Source: Phialophora verrucosa
Taxonomy: Eukaryota > Ascomycota > Eurotiomycetes > Chaetothyriales > Herpotrichiellaceae
Assembly: GCA_002099365.1 (NCBI GenBank)
Contig: MSED01000003.1
Location: 1,550,001 to 1,614,000 of the forward strand
Length of the DNA stretch: 64,000 bases
Direction of reading: 5' to 3'
This document shows, piece by piece, positions 1-10,737 of the stretch. Within the stretch, counting starts at the first letter, position 1, and each line of letters opens with the position of its first letter. A program made the position numbers and the translations under genes. The notes under the pieces were generated by a model. The model searched no databases. It was given only the letters and a program-made list of their open reading frames with translations, and was not told the DNA's origin.

Positions 1-3000
1 TCGGCTGCAGGACCGATGCTTGGGATCTTGCATGCGCAGAACGCCGATAGTCCGCACTTTAGATCTTTCTTTGATCGACTGCTAGGCCTTTACGAGGTGA
101 AGCGAGCAGAATTCCACTTCGCACTGGGAGAGACCCTTGCAGTGGCATGCGCCGGATTCAGATCCTCGTCCACCATGACAGAACTTGATGTTGATGTCGA
201 TGTCTCCAGCTTCACTGTAAACGACGACCTCTTGACAAGAATCCTTGACAGGGTTATCGAGGACTGTAAGACTACAAAACCATCGCTGAAGAAGGCGGCG
301 GCCATCTGGCTTTTGTGTCTGATCCAATACTGCGGCGAATTGCCAGTAGTCAGAGCGAGACTGCGTGACTGTCAAGCCGCATTTGCCAGGCTCTTGAACG
401 ATCGTGACGAAATCATTCAAGAGACGGGCTCACGAGGTCTCGGCCTTGTGTATGAGCGAGGCGACAAGCAGCTCAAGGACGACTTGGTGAGGGACCTGGT
501 GCAGAGCTTCACCGGGAGCAAAGCCAAAATGTCTGGAACTGTGAGTGAGGATACCCAGCTCTTCGAGGCCGGTGCCTTGCCGACCGAAAACGGCCAATCC
601 GTCACGACCTATAAGGACATTGTCAGCCTAGCCACCGAAATGGGAGATCCAAGCTTGGTATATCGTTTCATGAATCTGGCTTCCAACAACGCCATCTGGA
701 ACAGTCGCGCAGCATTTGGCAGATTCGGGCTTGGTAGTGTGCTGGCTGACTCCACATACCTGACAGAAAACAAAAAGTTCTACCCCAAGCTCTACCGATA
801 TCGATTTGATCCAAACCCAAATGTCCAGCGGTCCATGAACGAAATCTGGCGGGCGTTGGTCAAAGATCCAAATGCTGTTATCAACGAACACTTTGATCTC
901 ATCATGGAGGATCTGCTGCAAAGTGTGGTCTCGGGCAAGGATTGGCGAGCCCGTGAAGCCAGCTGTGCCGCGATATCGGATCTGGTTCAAGGCCGGGAAG
1001 TCGAGAAATTCGAGAACTACCTCGACGACGTCTGGAAAGTGGCTTTCAAAGTCATGGATGATGTCAAGGAGACCGTCCGGACAGCTGCCATGAAGTTGTG
1101 CAGGACTCTCACGAGCATGCTGGTCCGTAACTTGGAGGTCGGCGAGGGAAACACGAAACGTTCTGCAACGATGCTGAACCACGCCATGCCTTTTCTACTG
1201 CAACAAATGGACGGCGGTGGAGCCAAGGAAGTGCAACAGTATGCCATCGTAACGCTACTGGAGGTGATCAAAAAGGCACCTCCCAAATCTCTTCGGCCTT
1301 ATGCACCGACAATACTGGAGACACTCATCTTATCGCTAAGCTCTCTTGAGCATGAAGGCATCAACTATCTGCACCTCAACGCAGACAAGTATGGTCTCAC
1401 TGCCGAGAAGCTGGACAAGATGAGAGTCTCTAGTATCAATGCATCACCAGTGACGGAAGCGATCGAGGACTGTTTGGAGAGTATTACTATGAAGGTCGAT
1501 ACTGACGAAGATCCAAATGCGATGCAGGGGGTTGAGTCGACCTCCCAATCAAAAGAGAGAGTAACACCTATGGAAGATGCAATGCGACGGCTTGCAAATG
1601 CGTACCGGGCCGCAATCGGGTTGCCGTCTAAAGTCGGCCTGAGCAGGGTAATGACAACTCTGGTTGTCCGTCACCCGGCAGCTTTCCGGCCATACGCAGA
1701 CAGGTTCGCTCAACTGACCAGAAAGCACCTCCTGGATCGCAATGCCACCATCAGCGTTGCCTTTAGCACCTCCGTGGGGTACTTGATGCGCCTGACTTCG
1801 GAGAAGGAAATTCAGGCGACAAACAAGTATGCACAGAAACTGTACTTCGAGTCACAAGAACTGAGTCATCGTGCTGTCGCGGGCGAGATCATCCAGGCGA
1901 TCTCCAAGGCTGCCAACGATGTCTTTATGAACTCTGCAGCCGTCTTCCTCCCTTTTGCCTTCATTGGGCGGCGCGATACAGACGAAGAAGTGCGAGACCG
2001 GTTTGACATCCCTTGGAAGGAGAACGTTGGAGGGTCTCGGTCAATTAATCTCTACCTGACAGAGATTGTGAGCTTGATCTCGACGCACATAGGATCTCCC
2101 CTCTGGCCAATTAGACATGCATGTTGTTTTGCAGTTGCCGAGCTGATCACCTCCATGGAGGTACAAGAAAAGTATTCTGACGCAGAAGCTTCACTTATCT
2201 GGCCCCTGATGCAATCGGCATTGGATGGAAAGACTTGGGATGGAAAAGAAGAAATTATCAAGGTGTATCCGAAGTTTGCACGGCAAGCTCAATCGCTGTG
2301 GGCCGACAACAAAACGAGCCAGCAAATGAGGAAGATCGCGATCCGTGAAGCAAAGCGTACTAATGTCAAGTACCGGCCTGATGCCATTGAAGCACTCGGG
2401 GACTTCGCAGTCGCGCGAAAGGATCTAGACCTGACCATGGAGATGTTGCCTTATCTGGATGAGTTGATGGTCGAGCTGACAGACCAGGATGCCATGGATG
2501 TTGACGAGGCTAGTAGCAAGCCCCACAAGAACCGGTACGTCGGGTCCATCTTGCGCATGCATAACCGCTGACAGAATGAATATAGGGAGCCACCCGCTGT
2601 TGACGCTACGGTGAGCGCGATTGTTTCGTGCATGTTCAAGATTTTGTCAACCCACGCCCATCCATCCGCGGAGGCTCTAGACCTGTGCACTCGAGTCGTC
2701 AAACACGCACAGGCTGTTAGGTCGAATGCGCTCGATGTCTCACTTTACGATAGTGCAAAATTTTTCGTCGTAAATGGGCTGGCCGCAGAAGGGGGTGATG
2801 TTGGAGTCGAGCGTTCGGAGGACCGAAATACCTCAGCAGCCTTAGCGCTGGACGGAGCACAAGCCACAGCACAACCTTATCCGACACGTGGAATTTCGGA
2901 GGTTAGCGGGCGACGGGAATTTGAGCCATTTGAGCCACTGGTCATGGCGGTGTTCGCCTGCCCGATGGAGCCTTGGCGACAGCCGGAACGTTCTCGCAAA

Positions 3001-3156
3001 TCACGTGTGGAACTTGCGCTGGCCCTTGTTCGGCGAGGCGTGCAAGACCCGGCAGCCCTAGCGGCGATCCTCGACCCCTGGCTTGTCGAAGAACGGTCGA
3101 GGCCTTTACGTGAAGAGATCCAGCGAGCTTGTCAGGCTTGTAAGCGGAATGTCTAG
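1..3156 (+). CDS. ECM29: ECM29, proteasome adaptor/scaffold (3' part)
   Basis: Large HEAT-repeat protein that bridges or stabilises the 26S proteasome core and regulatory particle. The frame is open from base 1, so the N-terminal part of the gene lies outside the window. Two exons are visible: 1..2534 and 2586..3156, joined across a 51-nt intron with donor GTACGT and acceptor TATAG in consistent phase. About 1,034 residues are present; the family is usually around 1,800-1,900. The recognisable signature is RYRFDPNPNVQRSMNEIW near the first third, followed by repeated helical HEAT-like segments. The last exon is more acidic and polar and ends in ACKRNV. Reading through the intron would add a short tail and a stop at 2571, which I regard as the unspliced artefact. 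Identity is strong from the conserved core; the last exon is less conserved. Confidence 0.9.
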
Positions 3157-4956
3157 GGTTCCACCCTCTTGCTACTGTGTGTGCGGGTCTCAAATCCGGG
3201 TGGTGAAGCATGACATTACTCGCATTCCTCGGCCCCATAAACAGCCTGTCGGGACGTCCAGATCGCCATTCACCCGGGTGTGGAGGGTACCACGGGGCTG
3301 CAGACCAGGGTTGCACGGGCCATTGCTTCTACACAGTACGACCGTTGTCGAACAAAATTGTTGGGCAGTGCTTTTGTCTGCCCGGTTTCAGCTGCCGACA
3401 GGTGGTTGCTACAAGGATCATCCCGAAATAGCGTGAAATTGTTGGAAAATCTTGGGGACGACCATGCTGCCGGAATTTGTTTAGACTCGGCTCTGACCCT
3501 AACTCGTATTTCCACCCCCTGGAGCCATGTGGCTATGGGGCCACGGATGGCTCACTTTGATGTCCACTTCGGCATCTGCATTCATGCAGGCCAGCAATCC
3601 ACTGCCCGTGCCTCGTATCGTAGCTTTTGCTTTGTGTGGACTTCTGCTTGTGTCTTAGTGGACTTCTCCACAATCCGAATCTCGAACTCGAAAGGCCAGG
3701 GTGTTCAGCTCGTGTAGCGGTTTTGGTCTCACGCCATCCGAGAGTGAGGTGGTGCCCGACTGACGATAGATGAGGAAATGGTCCAGAGAGTAGCCGGAGC
3801 GTGGTCATCCAAGCAGACAATTCTCCCACCGAGGCATTTCTGACGAAGGGTGAAGCAGTGAGTAGAATGAATCTGCGCGGATTGTCGAGGACGAGATTTG
3901 GTCGCGGACTCCGATAGGATCATCTCCACCGGTCCCAGCCGAGAGAGGGGCACATTCCGGAAAAACTAAGATCCGTAGCGACATGTCCTTCCGAACTGTT
4001 GGGCATGTGGTTGTGGTGGGCCAGGCCCGCCATAGAGCGCACCGCGATAGAAACTCGACGCGGTCAGAGTCAAAATTCGACGCTTGGGGAGCCTAAGGCC
4101 ACATGCTGGTCATGAGGAGATGAAGACGCTTGCAGAGCCTGAGGAAGAAGGGGAGCTGGGCGACTGCTTGTCTTCGGGTCGGCCATTGAAGGAGCCAATC
4201 GCTGCATCTCTCGGCAGTATAGTTTTTCCGTTCCGGGTCTGCGCACCCACTCACCCTCGATGCCCCCTGCCTTCGAGAGGAGCCTCTACCTTCGTCCCCC
4301 ATGTCGGTGCGCATACCCTTTCCTCTGTCGGCGAACCCATGCTCTACTTCCCATGGGTCTCCTCCATGGCGGCAGCCGCATCACAAGATTGCATGGCTCG
4401 CATGCATGCTGCGAAATCCAAGGTTTTCTTCCACCCCCCCTAGCTGCGGATGGATCATTCCCTTGATGCCGGAAGCTCCCCTCTGCGTGGCTGCGGGACT
4501 CCAATCACTTCGGCTGACCTCGCTCTTGCTCGCGCACAATGACATCGTGGTTGCCTCGAACTAAATAATCCGGCCATGCCTTATCCTGATTGACTTTCTG
4601 GCAGACCAGGACCGGCGGTTAGTTCTTCATTCTTCCAACGTCCTCCACTCTGCTGAATCTTTTCAAATCTGTCGACTCCCCCTCGAGCATCGAGACCGGC
4701 CTGTCTGGAAGCCCAAGTTCTTACGTTGAAGATTCCTGCGGTTGTCCAGTCCCAATCGCGTCGCTTTGGACTGAGCCCGCCATATCTCTATGACCTTCCC
4801 ATCTACCCTCCAATCTCTGTCCGTACCCTGTTTGCGCCCTGTTGCCACATGGGACCTTGACGCTACGGCTGTGGGCACTAATGCACGTGCTCTGACATGC
4901 GCCTTTGAGCTCGTCGGGCTGCTGGCTCCTTGACTCTGTTTGCGACATCTTCCCTC
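3157..4956. other. Long intergenic region / probable 5' leader of the Zn2Cys6 gene
   Basis: 1.8 kb with no convincing coding frame. Short overlapping open stretches occur on both strands but lack conserved motifs or sensible splice connections. The last several hundred bases, pyrimidine-rich with many CTTC/TCC runs, look like a fungal promoter and leader for the regulator starting at 4957. I see no tRNA or repeat. Confidence 0.4.
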
Positions 4957-7268
4957 ATGAGCACCGCGACCACCTTGGTAATGCAAGACGACAAGAGAGG
5001 GGAAGCACCGAGGAGACCGCCGCTACGCCTGCCCGTGATTGCGCCTAAAGACGACCATTCCTCCTCGGCTAGTTCCAGCCGCAGCGGCCCGACCGTTCCT
5101 CTGCGCTCTCGTCTACCACCACGGTCAAGAACCGGCTGCTGGACGTGTCGGTGAGTTGTCCACCCCCATGCCATGGAATGTTTTGTTGACTCGCTGAAGC
5201 ACGCGCAAGGTGAAATGCGATGAAGGTCGACCTGTCTGTGGCCAGTGTTCTCGGCTGGGCCACAACTGCGACTACGTCCCGCGCCACGCTTTCCGAGACG
5301 ATACACCACGAATAGTGGAACGCATGCAAGATGTCACCAATGTTACGAGTTCAGTGTGGGATCGTGAGTTTGCGCGCCGCCTGCACCAGTCCGAAGCAGA
5401 CGTTAACATTTCGTGTAGCAAATTCCCCTGCGTTAACCGAGAACAGCGCTGGGTCTGCGCCGCTGGACGACCTTCCGCCTTTTGCCAGCTTAACGACAGA
5501 TGAAGAACGGGAGAAGAAAGCAGAAAAGTCTAGCCCTGGGACTTACCATGTTGTGGTTAACCAGGACAGCTTTCAACATTTGCCAGAGTACAACGACGAT
5601 CCCGATATCAAACGAGAGATGTTGTCACCCATGCGACGCGGTTCCCTCGCTACATCCTTGGGAAGCAGTTTAAGTCGAGAAGCCGGCGTCGAGGGTACTC
5701 CAGTCGCAGGCGACCCGAACATCATTGTGTTACCCCGATTTGAGGATGCCACACGGCGTGGAACATTCAGCTCCAACCAAGCTCGATCGCCGATATCCCC
5801 CATTATAAAGCATGAAAACATCAAAAGTGAGGATCTGGAAGAAGCCATCATCACTGACGCGCCCGAAACAATGGCTGAATCGAGTCGAACAAGCCGCGAA
5901 GCCAGATATCTTCGACAGTTTCGCCAGGTGGTTTGGAAGCAGCTTGTTCCTGCTGAGCTGGACCACCGCGACGGCATGGTGCGGTCAAGCGCCAATATTC
6001 TGGAGGCTGCGGCTGCAGTCTTCCCACCGGTACGTGGTGTTTTTTCCGTTTTGGGCTCTTCTGATACTGTCTCACAGTTACACCATGCTATTATGGCCGT
6101 CGCGGCCTTGAGTCTAGCTGTACAGGAGGAGAAGGAGAGACTCGATGCTCTCCAGCATTACCAGCAAGTTTTGCCTGCACTACAGTCGAGTTTAAGAAGT
6201 CCAGATGACCTGTCGTCTGACGGAGCTTTCCTAACACATTTCCTGCTGCTTGTTTACGAGGTCAGTCCGGAGTCCGAGCAAGACGTTGGCTCGAATCTAA
6301 CCAGCTTGCAGATCGCGGCCGCTGAGCCTGGACACGCCAATTTGTGGTCGCAACATCTGTCAACCCTCCTCCGTATTTCCCTTCTCCGACGCGAAGTCTT
6401 TGGCGGCGAACCTTTTCCATATATTGTCTGGTGGATTTGCAACATCGATTTGAACGCACTTTTCAGCGGCGCGGGGAGCGGCGATTACTTTGGCGCGATG
6501 CTCAACAACGATCTCATCCCACCTCCCAGTTTCCATTTATACCCTCTTGGTCTTGACGGTTCGAGCGTTGTTTATGCTGAAGAGCTGGACGTGTTACCGA
6601 CAATTTTGCAGCTTGATTTTGAGGTTACCATTCTTGCCATGCGGCTTGCTCTCCTCGCACACGAATTTCGACATGATAGCGCTTTTAGCGGAGCGAGTGC
6701 CAGCCAGAAAGAGCAAGCGATCAGGATCCGGCAAAGTCGCATTTTTGAGTTACAGGAAGCCTTGCGTCAGTTATGGGTCACGCAGGCGGTTGTTATGATT
6801 AACCAGAAGGTCGACGAACTCCAAACCCGACCGAGACAGTTGTATGAACACGCCGCTACGCTATATCGAGCCTGCATCATCTACTCGCACGTCTCGATGT
6901 GGCCGGGCCAGCGCCTCGAAACGTCTCCCGACTACGACACGGAAATTGCCGTGGCATCGAACCAAATCCTGCAGATGACCAGGAAGGCGCTTGCAGAAGA
7001 GCGATCGGATTGTCGATATTTGGTGTTTCCACTTTTCATCGCGGGATTTGTTGCCACGGACGGGGCTCAAAGAATGAGCGCCTTGGATTTACTGCGCGCC
7101 ATGGAGAAGGACAGCATTGGGCGAAACACGACGGCAACACGAAAGGCTCTAGCGGCAGTCTATGAGAAACAGAACGAGCGGTTCATGAACACTGGGCAGA
7201 GTTTGGATGTCGACTGGATGGAAGTCATGGCCGAGAGAAACTTAATGGTTGTGAATTTTGGGCTCTAA
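4957..7268 (+). CDS. Zn2Cys6 fungal transcription factor
   Basis: Nuclear DNA-binding regulator of the fungal binuclear zinc cluster class. The cluster is at about residues 61-88 with Cys at 61, 64, 71, 78, 81 and 88 (CX2CX6CX6CX2CX6C); its first half (CWTCR) and second half (KVKCDE) are joined only after removing intron 1. Proposed exons: 4957..5150, 5200..5363, 5419..6029, 6078..6260, 6312..7268, giving 702 residues. The introns at 6030..6077 (48 nt) and 6261..6311 (51 nt) are multiples of three and stay open if retained, but removing them restores family-like text (FPPLHHAIMAVAAL and YEIAAAEPGHANLW). The C-terminal two thirds resemble the Fungal_trans_2 regulatory domain, including the AEPGHANLWSQHLSTLL segment. 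ATG 4957 is the first in-frame ATG. Target genes cannot be inferred; it has no clustered pathway partners. Confidence 0.88.
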
Positions 7269-8337
7269 CGAGGTTGCGGAGAGGTGCGGGTGCAGTCTGG
7301 ACGACACGATGAGTGAAGATGGGCGATGGAGCAAGTCTGGATGATGATGGAGCAAATACATATAATGGAGCAAATCTGGACGACATGATTGGATACCCTG
7401 CCCAGCCGTGGAATGAGCTACGATCGGCGACGAGGTTGATACGAGGTTGATGCCAGATTTCTGCCTTTTAGCGACACAATAATTCTGATATGCTTCCCAG
7501 AAGACCACTTTCGAGAACGAGCACTTGCAATGCCTCGGAAAGTTCCCTGGCTCGTACTTAATATTCGAAGCAATTGCCACCTCAAACTCCGGATTGGAAT
7601 TCGACCATCTGAACTTTAATCTTGGTAGTTCCAACTCTCTCTCACGTACAATTGGCACCCTGTAGCCTGTACGAGTAGCCTGTAGCCTGTAAGGCGGTTG
7701 CTGGGTAAATGCAGCCCATCCGTCCACCCGGAACCCACACACCCACCCATTATGCAATGCAGCAGAGCAACCACCAAGGAGCGCCGCCGGAGTAAGACTA
7801 GAGCGCGCGCCGGAGCACACACCAACGCACACCCCAAAGTACGACGGAGCATAGCGGCGCGTTACCAAAGCACACTACGGGGGGGAACAGCCGAACGAAG
7901 AAAACAAGGAAAACACCGGATAACTTCGGATCTTGTCGGACATGCGTCGTACGTAGTCGTACTGGACGAGATGGGAAGTGGAGATGGAAGAAGGGAGGAG
8001 GAAGGACGAAGGAGGAAGGACGAAGGACGAAGGAGGAGGAAGGAGGAACAAGGAAGTGTCGAACTACATGTGTCACATACCCGTACTTGAGCTACTTTGC
8101 CCGAACTACTCGGAGTACTGGAGCTGGGGGATCCCAGTAAGTGCTTGGGATATTAGACATAGGATGCAGGATACAGTATAGGAGTACTCGTTCTACTGTA
8201 TTGTGTACTCATATTGTGTAGGCTGACGCTCACCTCGACTCTCATTGCTTGCCGTGCCGTCAGTCACTCCGCGAGATATTAGATCGTCGACACTCTCAAG
8301 TAACCTCTATACCTTGTGAACACATAACTCGTTTCAC
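7269..8337. other. Intergenic region between convergent genes
   Basis: About 1.07 kb between the 3' ends of the regulator and the membrane-protein gene. Near 7310-7400 it holds short imperfect direct repeats (TGGAGCAA plus TCTGGA), near 7660-7690 a triplicated CCTGTA motif, and then the purine tract listed separately. A long minus-strand open frame here has no recognisable protein features and is not called. Confidence 0.4.
7966..8057 (+). repeat. Purine-rich GGA/GAAGGAC microsatellite-like tract
   Basis: Roughly 90 bases almost purely A/G on the plus strand, made of interspersed GGAGGAAGG and GACGAAGGA units. Imperfect tandem structure suggests replication slippage. Homopurine tracts of this length can form triplex or other non-B structures; no coding role is seen. 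Confidence 0.7.
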
Positions 8338-10131
8338 CTAGGTCGACGATCCGCGGCGTGCGCTTTTTGCCGACGCTCCCTCCAAGATTCCACCTGGGTA
8401 GGTATACATACCCTGCTCCCTTTCGTATTGCCGTCGGCTGCCCTCCCTGGCCCGTTCAATCTCCATGTTAGCCTTGGTACTTGCCAGCTGCTCGATAATA
8501 TGCCGTAGTCTTGTCATGATCAAGGTCGTCGTCGGCCTAGATTCGAATGCCATGTGATCAACATCCCGCCGGGCTAGTCTTATTCGTGATCGGAATTCGC
8601 CTAGGGTATATCTTGCATGTCCGAGCTGCATGGCGATCTCCTCAATTGGAAAATGGAAGGGTACAAGTAATTCTGCCATTTTGTATAGTGAAGTGCCCGG
8701 TTGCAAATATCGGAAGAAAGTGCCCTTGTCTTGGATCCGCTGATTGACATGGTCTTGCGCTGCGCCGATCTGTTTCGCGTACTGCCTCCCATGGCTTGCG
8801 GTCTCCCTATAGATATCCTTCAGAGAATCAACCGACTTGATCAAATCGAAAAGTCTGGTGTCGAGGCGTTCAAGGAGTCCTTGAAGTATCCGGTCGACTT
8901 CCCATGTTTCATACCATGACCAGAGCCGGGACAAGTTTGAAATTCGACGCATCTGGCGTTCGGCTTCAAGGAAGTGGTCGAGTATCAAGACCAGAATATC
9001 TTCCGTGTCGAGTACCGTATCGTACAAAGATTCTCCACCTTTGAGAACACCTTCGCTGTACATGCTCATTGTAACGTCGAGTGCGTCTTTCTCTGGGAAG
9101 TCCACGGCATTCGAGCTGATGGCCAGTTGTCGCTGACCAAGTGCTAAATCCGCCGTCTTGAAATAGTCCGAATATGGTAGAAGGAGACTCGAGGCATTGG
9201 CCCACTGGCCAACACCCTCTGCGGTTATACTGAGCGAGTCAAGTATGTGTTCCCCTACAACTGTTGGATCGCACGAATCACCAAGCCACTGTACTGTATG
9301 TGCGCCATACGCATGGCGACATAGGATGTGTTTTGTGGTCAGCATTGCAGCACAGAGCACGCCGGCCGAGGAAGAAGTTGTTCGAACTATAATGGTTTTT
9401 GCATAAATGACGCATTTATAGCTCCACAATGCACATGTCTTGCTCAACAGGCTGGCGTTGTGTACCAAAAGTTTGGCCTCCGCGTAGCAATCTTTGGCAC
9501 CCCGATTGATGACAAGAACGAATGTGAGTATGACGAAGCAGACCAACAGAACAACAAAACATACAATGATGAAGCCGAGGAATGAGCTTGTCGCAAGGTT
9601 GTTAGCTGCGTCGATACTGATCGTGATGGACCTGTCTAGCGTTCCCAAGCATGTTTTGAGAGGGGCGAGAAGTCCGTTGTCAAGTGAACCACCGCGGGAG
9701 AATGCATTGGAGCAGGAGGCCAACAGAGAGTTGAGGAAACCGGCAGGACTTTGATTGACCGTAGGCTTGATCTTTGCAGAGGGATCGAGCTTCGAGGGAA
9801 CATAGTGCTGGGATGCGGATGAGGATGCGATTGTATATGTTCTTCTGTCTTTTGGGGCGCATAGGACGTTGCGTGGGTCGGCGGTGGAGCGCTTGCTAGG
9901 TCTGCGGTTGCTTGTAAAGCCGGCGGAAGCAAGGTGGTCTTGTGACACAGCCGTCAAACAAGTGTTGACAGAACGTGACCGAGGGGCTTCTGTTCTGGGT
10001 TCTGGGGCGCAGAAAGGAGCTTGGGGCACGGAATCCCGGTCAGAAGCGCACCTTGAGGAGCTCGATAGGTCAGGGTTGCTTGAGATACTGTGTCCAATGT
10101 TATTTTGCCGACTGTGGCTGCGTCTCTGCAT
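8338..10131 (-). CDS. Single-pass membrane protein of unknown function
   Basis: Intronless reading frame of 597 residues starting at the first in-frame ATG (10131); a GTG 69 nt upstream is ignored because fungal genes use ATG. Layout: about 180 polar, Ser/Arg-rich residues (probably disordered), one strongly hydrophobic segment at about 184-208 (IIVCFVVLLVCFVILTFVLV), a Cys-rich stretch, then about 330 residues predicted mostly helical, with heptad-like segments in the second half. No signal peptide and no catalytic motif that I recognise. The single membrane span with a helical domain after it would suit a type II or tail-out membrane protein, but this is inference. Its 5' end faces the retrotransposon, 336 bp away, so the insertion sits upstream of its promoter. 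Confidence 0.75.
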   Translation of the reverse strand: MQRRSHSRQNNIGHSISSNPDLSSSSRCASDRDSVPQAPFCAPEPRTEAPRSRSVNTCLTAVSQDHLASAGFTSNRRPSKRSTADPRNVLCAPKDRRTYTIASSSASQHYVPSKLDPSAKIKPTVNQSPAGFLNSLLASCSNAFSRGGSLDNGLLAPLKTCLGTLDRSITISIDAANNLATSSFLGFIIVCFVVLLVCFVILTFVLVINRGAKDCYAEAKLLVHNASLLSKTCALWSYKCVIYAKTIIVRTTSSSAGVLCAAMLTTKHILCRHAYGAHTVQWLGDSCDPTVVGEHILDSLSITAEGVGQWANASSLLLPYSDYFKTADLALGQRQLAISSNAVDFPEKDALDVTMSMYSEGVLKGGESLYDTVLDTEDILVLILDHFLEAERQMRRISNLSRLWSWYETWEVDRILQGLLERLDTRLFDLIKSVDSLKDIYRETASHGRQYAKQIGAAQDHVNQRIQDKGTFFRYLQPGTSLYKMAELLVPFHFPIEEIAMQLGHARYTLGEFRSRIRLARRDVDHMAFESRPTTTLIMTRLRHIIEQLASTKANMEIERAREGSRRQYEREQGMYTYPGGILEGASAKSARRGSST

Positions 10132-10461
10132 GGTTGACTTGGCCAACAGGCAGGCTTGTGGAGTACTATGAACCAGGAAACCTCCAGTGACGACCTTCAC
10201 CGACTAACAGTGTTTTGATGCGAGACCAAGCGGAATTCGAAAGATGGGAGGGATTGAAATGGTACCTAAGGTGAGTACAGCGGTAGATAGGAAGGGAGTT
10301 CAAATACCAAACTTGCGTCCGGAGAAACCTACTGGGAGGATTCAAACCAATTTTAGTCTGCCTCGGATTCTCTTTCGTTACTTGATGCTCCTTTCCAGAA
10401 AAGAGAGGACGGCTTCACAAAACCAGCCATGCATGAGAAGATGGCACGATGAAAACGAAGG
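10132..10461. promoter_or_regulatory. Upstream region of the membrane-protein gene, up to the retrotransposon
   Basis: 330 bp of normal-composition DNA with no gene. It must contain the minus-strand promoter of the membrane-protein gene. No RIP signature is visible here, so mutation did not spread beyond the LTR on this side. Confidence 0.4.
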
Positions 10462-10466
10462 ATAAC
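10462..10466. repeat. Target-site duplication, left copy (ATAAC)
   Basis: ATAAC lies directly before the 5' LTR (TGTTGAACC...) and the same five bases follow the 3' LTR at 16157-16161. A 5-bp duplication is the usual length for Ty1/copia integrases and shows that the two LTRs belong to one insertion. Confidence 0.93.
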
Positions 10467-10724
10467 TGTTGAACCGAGCACACTCCGAGGCACCTCGTCG
10501 GCGCCGTTTGAGACAACGGCGCGTCTCAAGAGTGCCTCAGAGTGCCTCCGAGTGCCTCAGAGTACCCCCGAGTGCCTTAGAGGTGCCTCGGGTGGTGGTG
10601 TTAAGGCAGAGAGGTACAGGCGTCTTTTAGATATATAAGAAGGCGTAAAGACCTTTATAAATAAGACAGATAGCTACATAAGGGTATATATATATATAAC
10701 TGTAAATAGCGCCTCAGCTAAACA
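10467..10724 (+). repeat. 5' LTR of the copia element
   Basis: 258 bp, TG...CA ends. The U3 part holds a perfect hairpin (GCGCCGTT at 10501-10508 and AACGGCGC at 10515-10522), then six near-identical 10-bp units of AGTGCCTCAG type from 10531 to about 10590, and a TATATAAG box at 10632. Compared by eye with the 3' LTR it has no indels. About 14 C-to-T or G-to-A changes lie on its inner (right) side, nearly all in CA/TG context; its outer 90 bp are clean. Confidence 0.95.
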
Positions 10725-10737
10725 GTTATAAGCCCGG
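10725..10737 (+). other. Primer-binding site (initiator tRNA-Met anticodon arm, half-tRNA type)
   Basis: GTTATAAGCCCGG immediately follows the LTR. Its reverse complement is CCGGGCTTATAAC, which differs from the conserved anticodon arm of eukaryotic initiator tRNA-Met (CCGGGCTCATAAC) at one base. That base is the one expected from a TpG-to-TpA RIP change in the element. Priming from an internally cut initiator tRNA is known for copia-type elements. Confidence 0.8.

Noticed and set aside
5331..7268. Regulator gene read as a single long exon
   Set aside because: It would lack the zinc cluster, and two in-frame stretches have splice signals whose removal restores conserved text.
7242..7868. 208-codon open frame on the minus strand
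   Set aside because: No conserved motif, biased composition, overlaps the 3' end of the regulator and a repetitive intergenic stretch.
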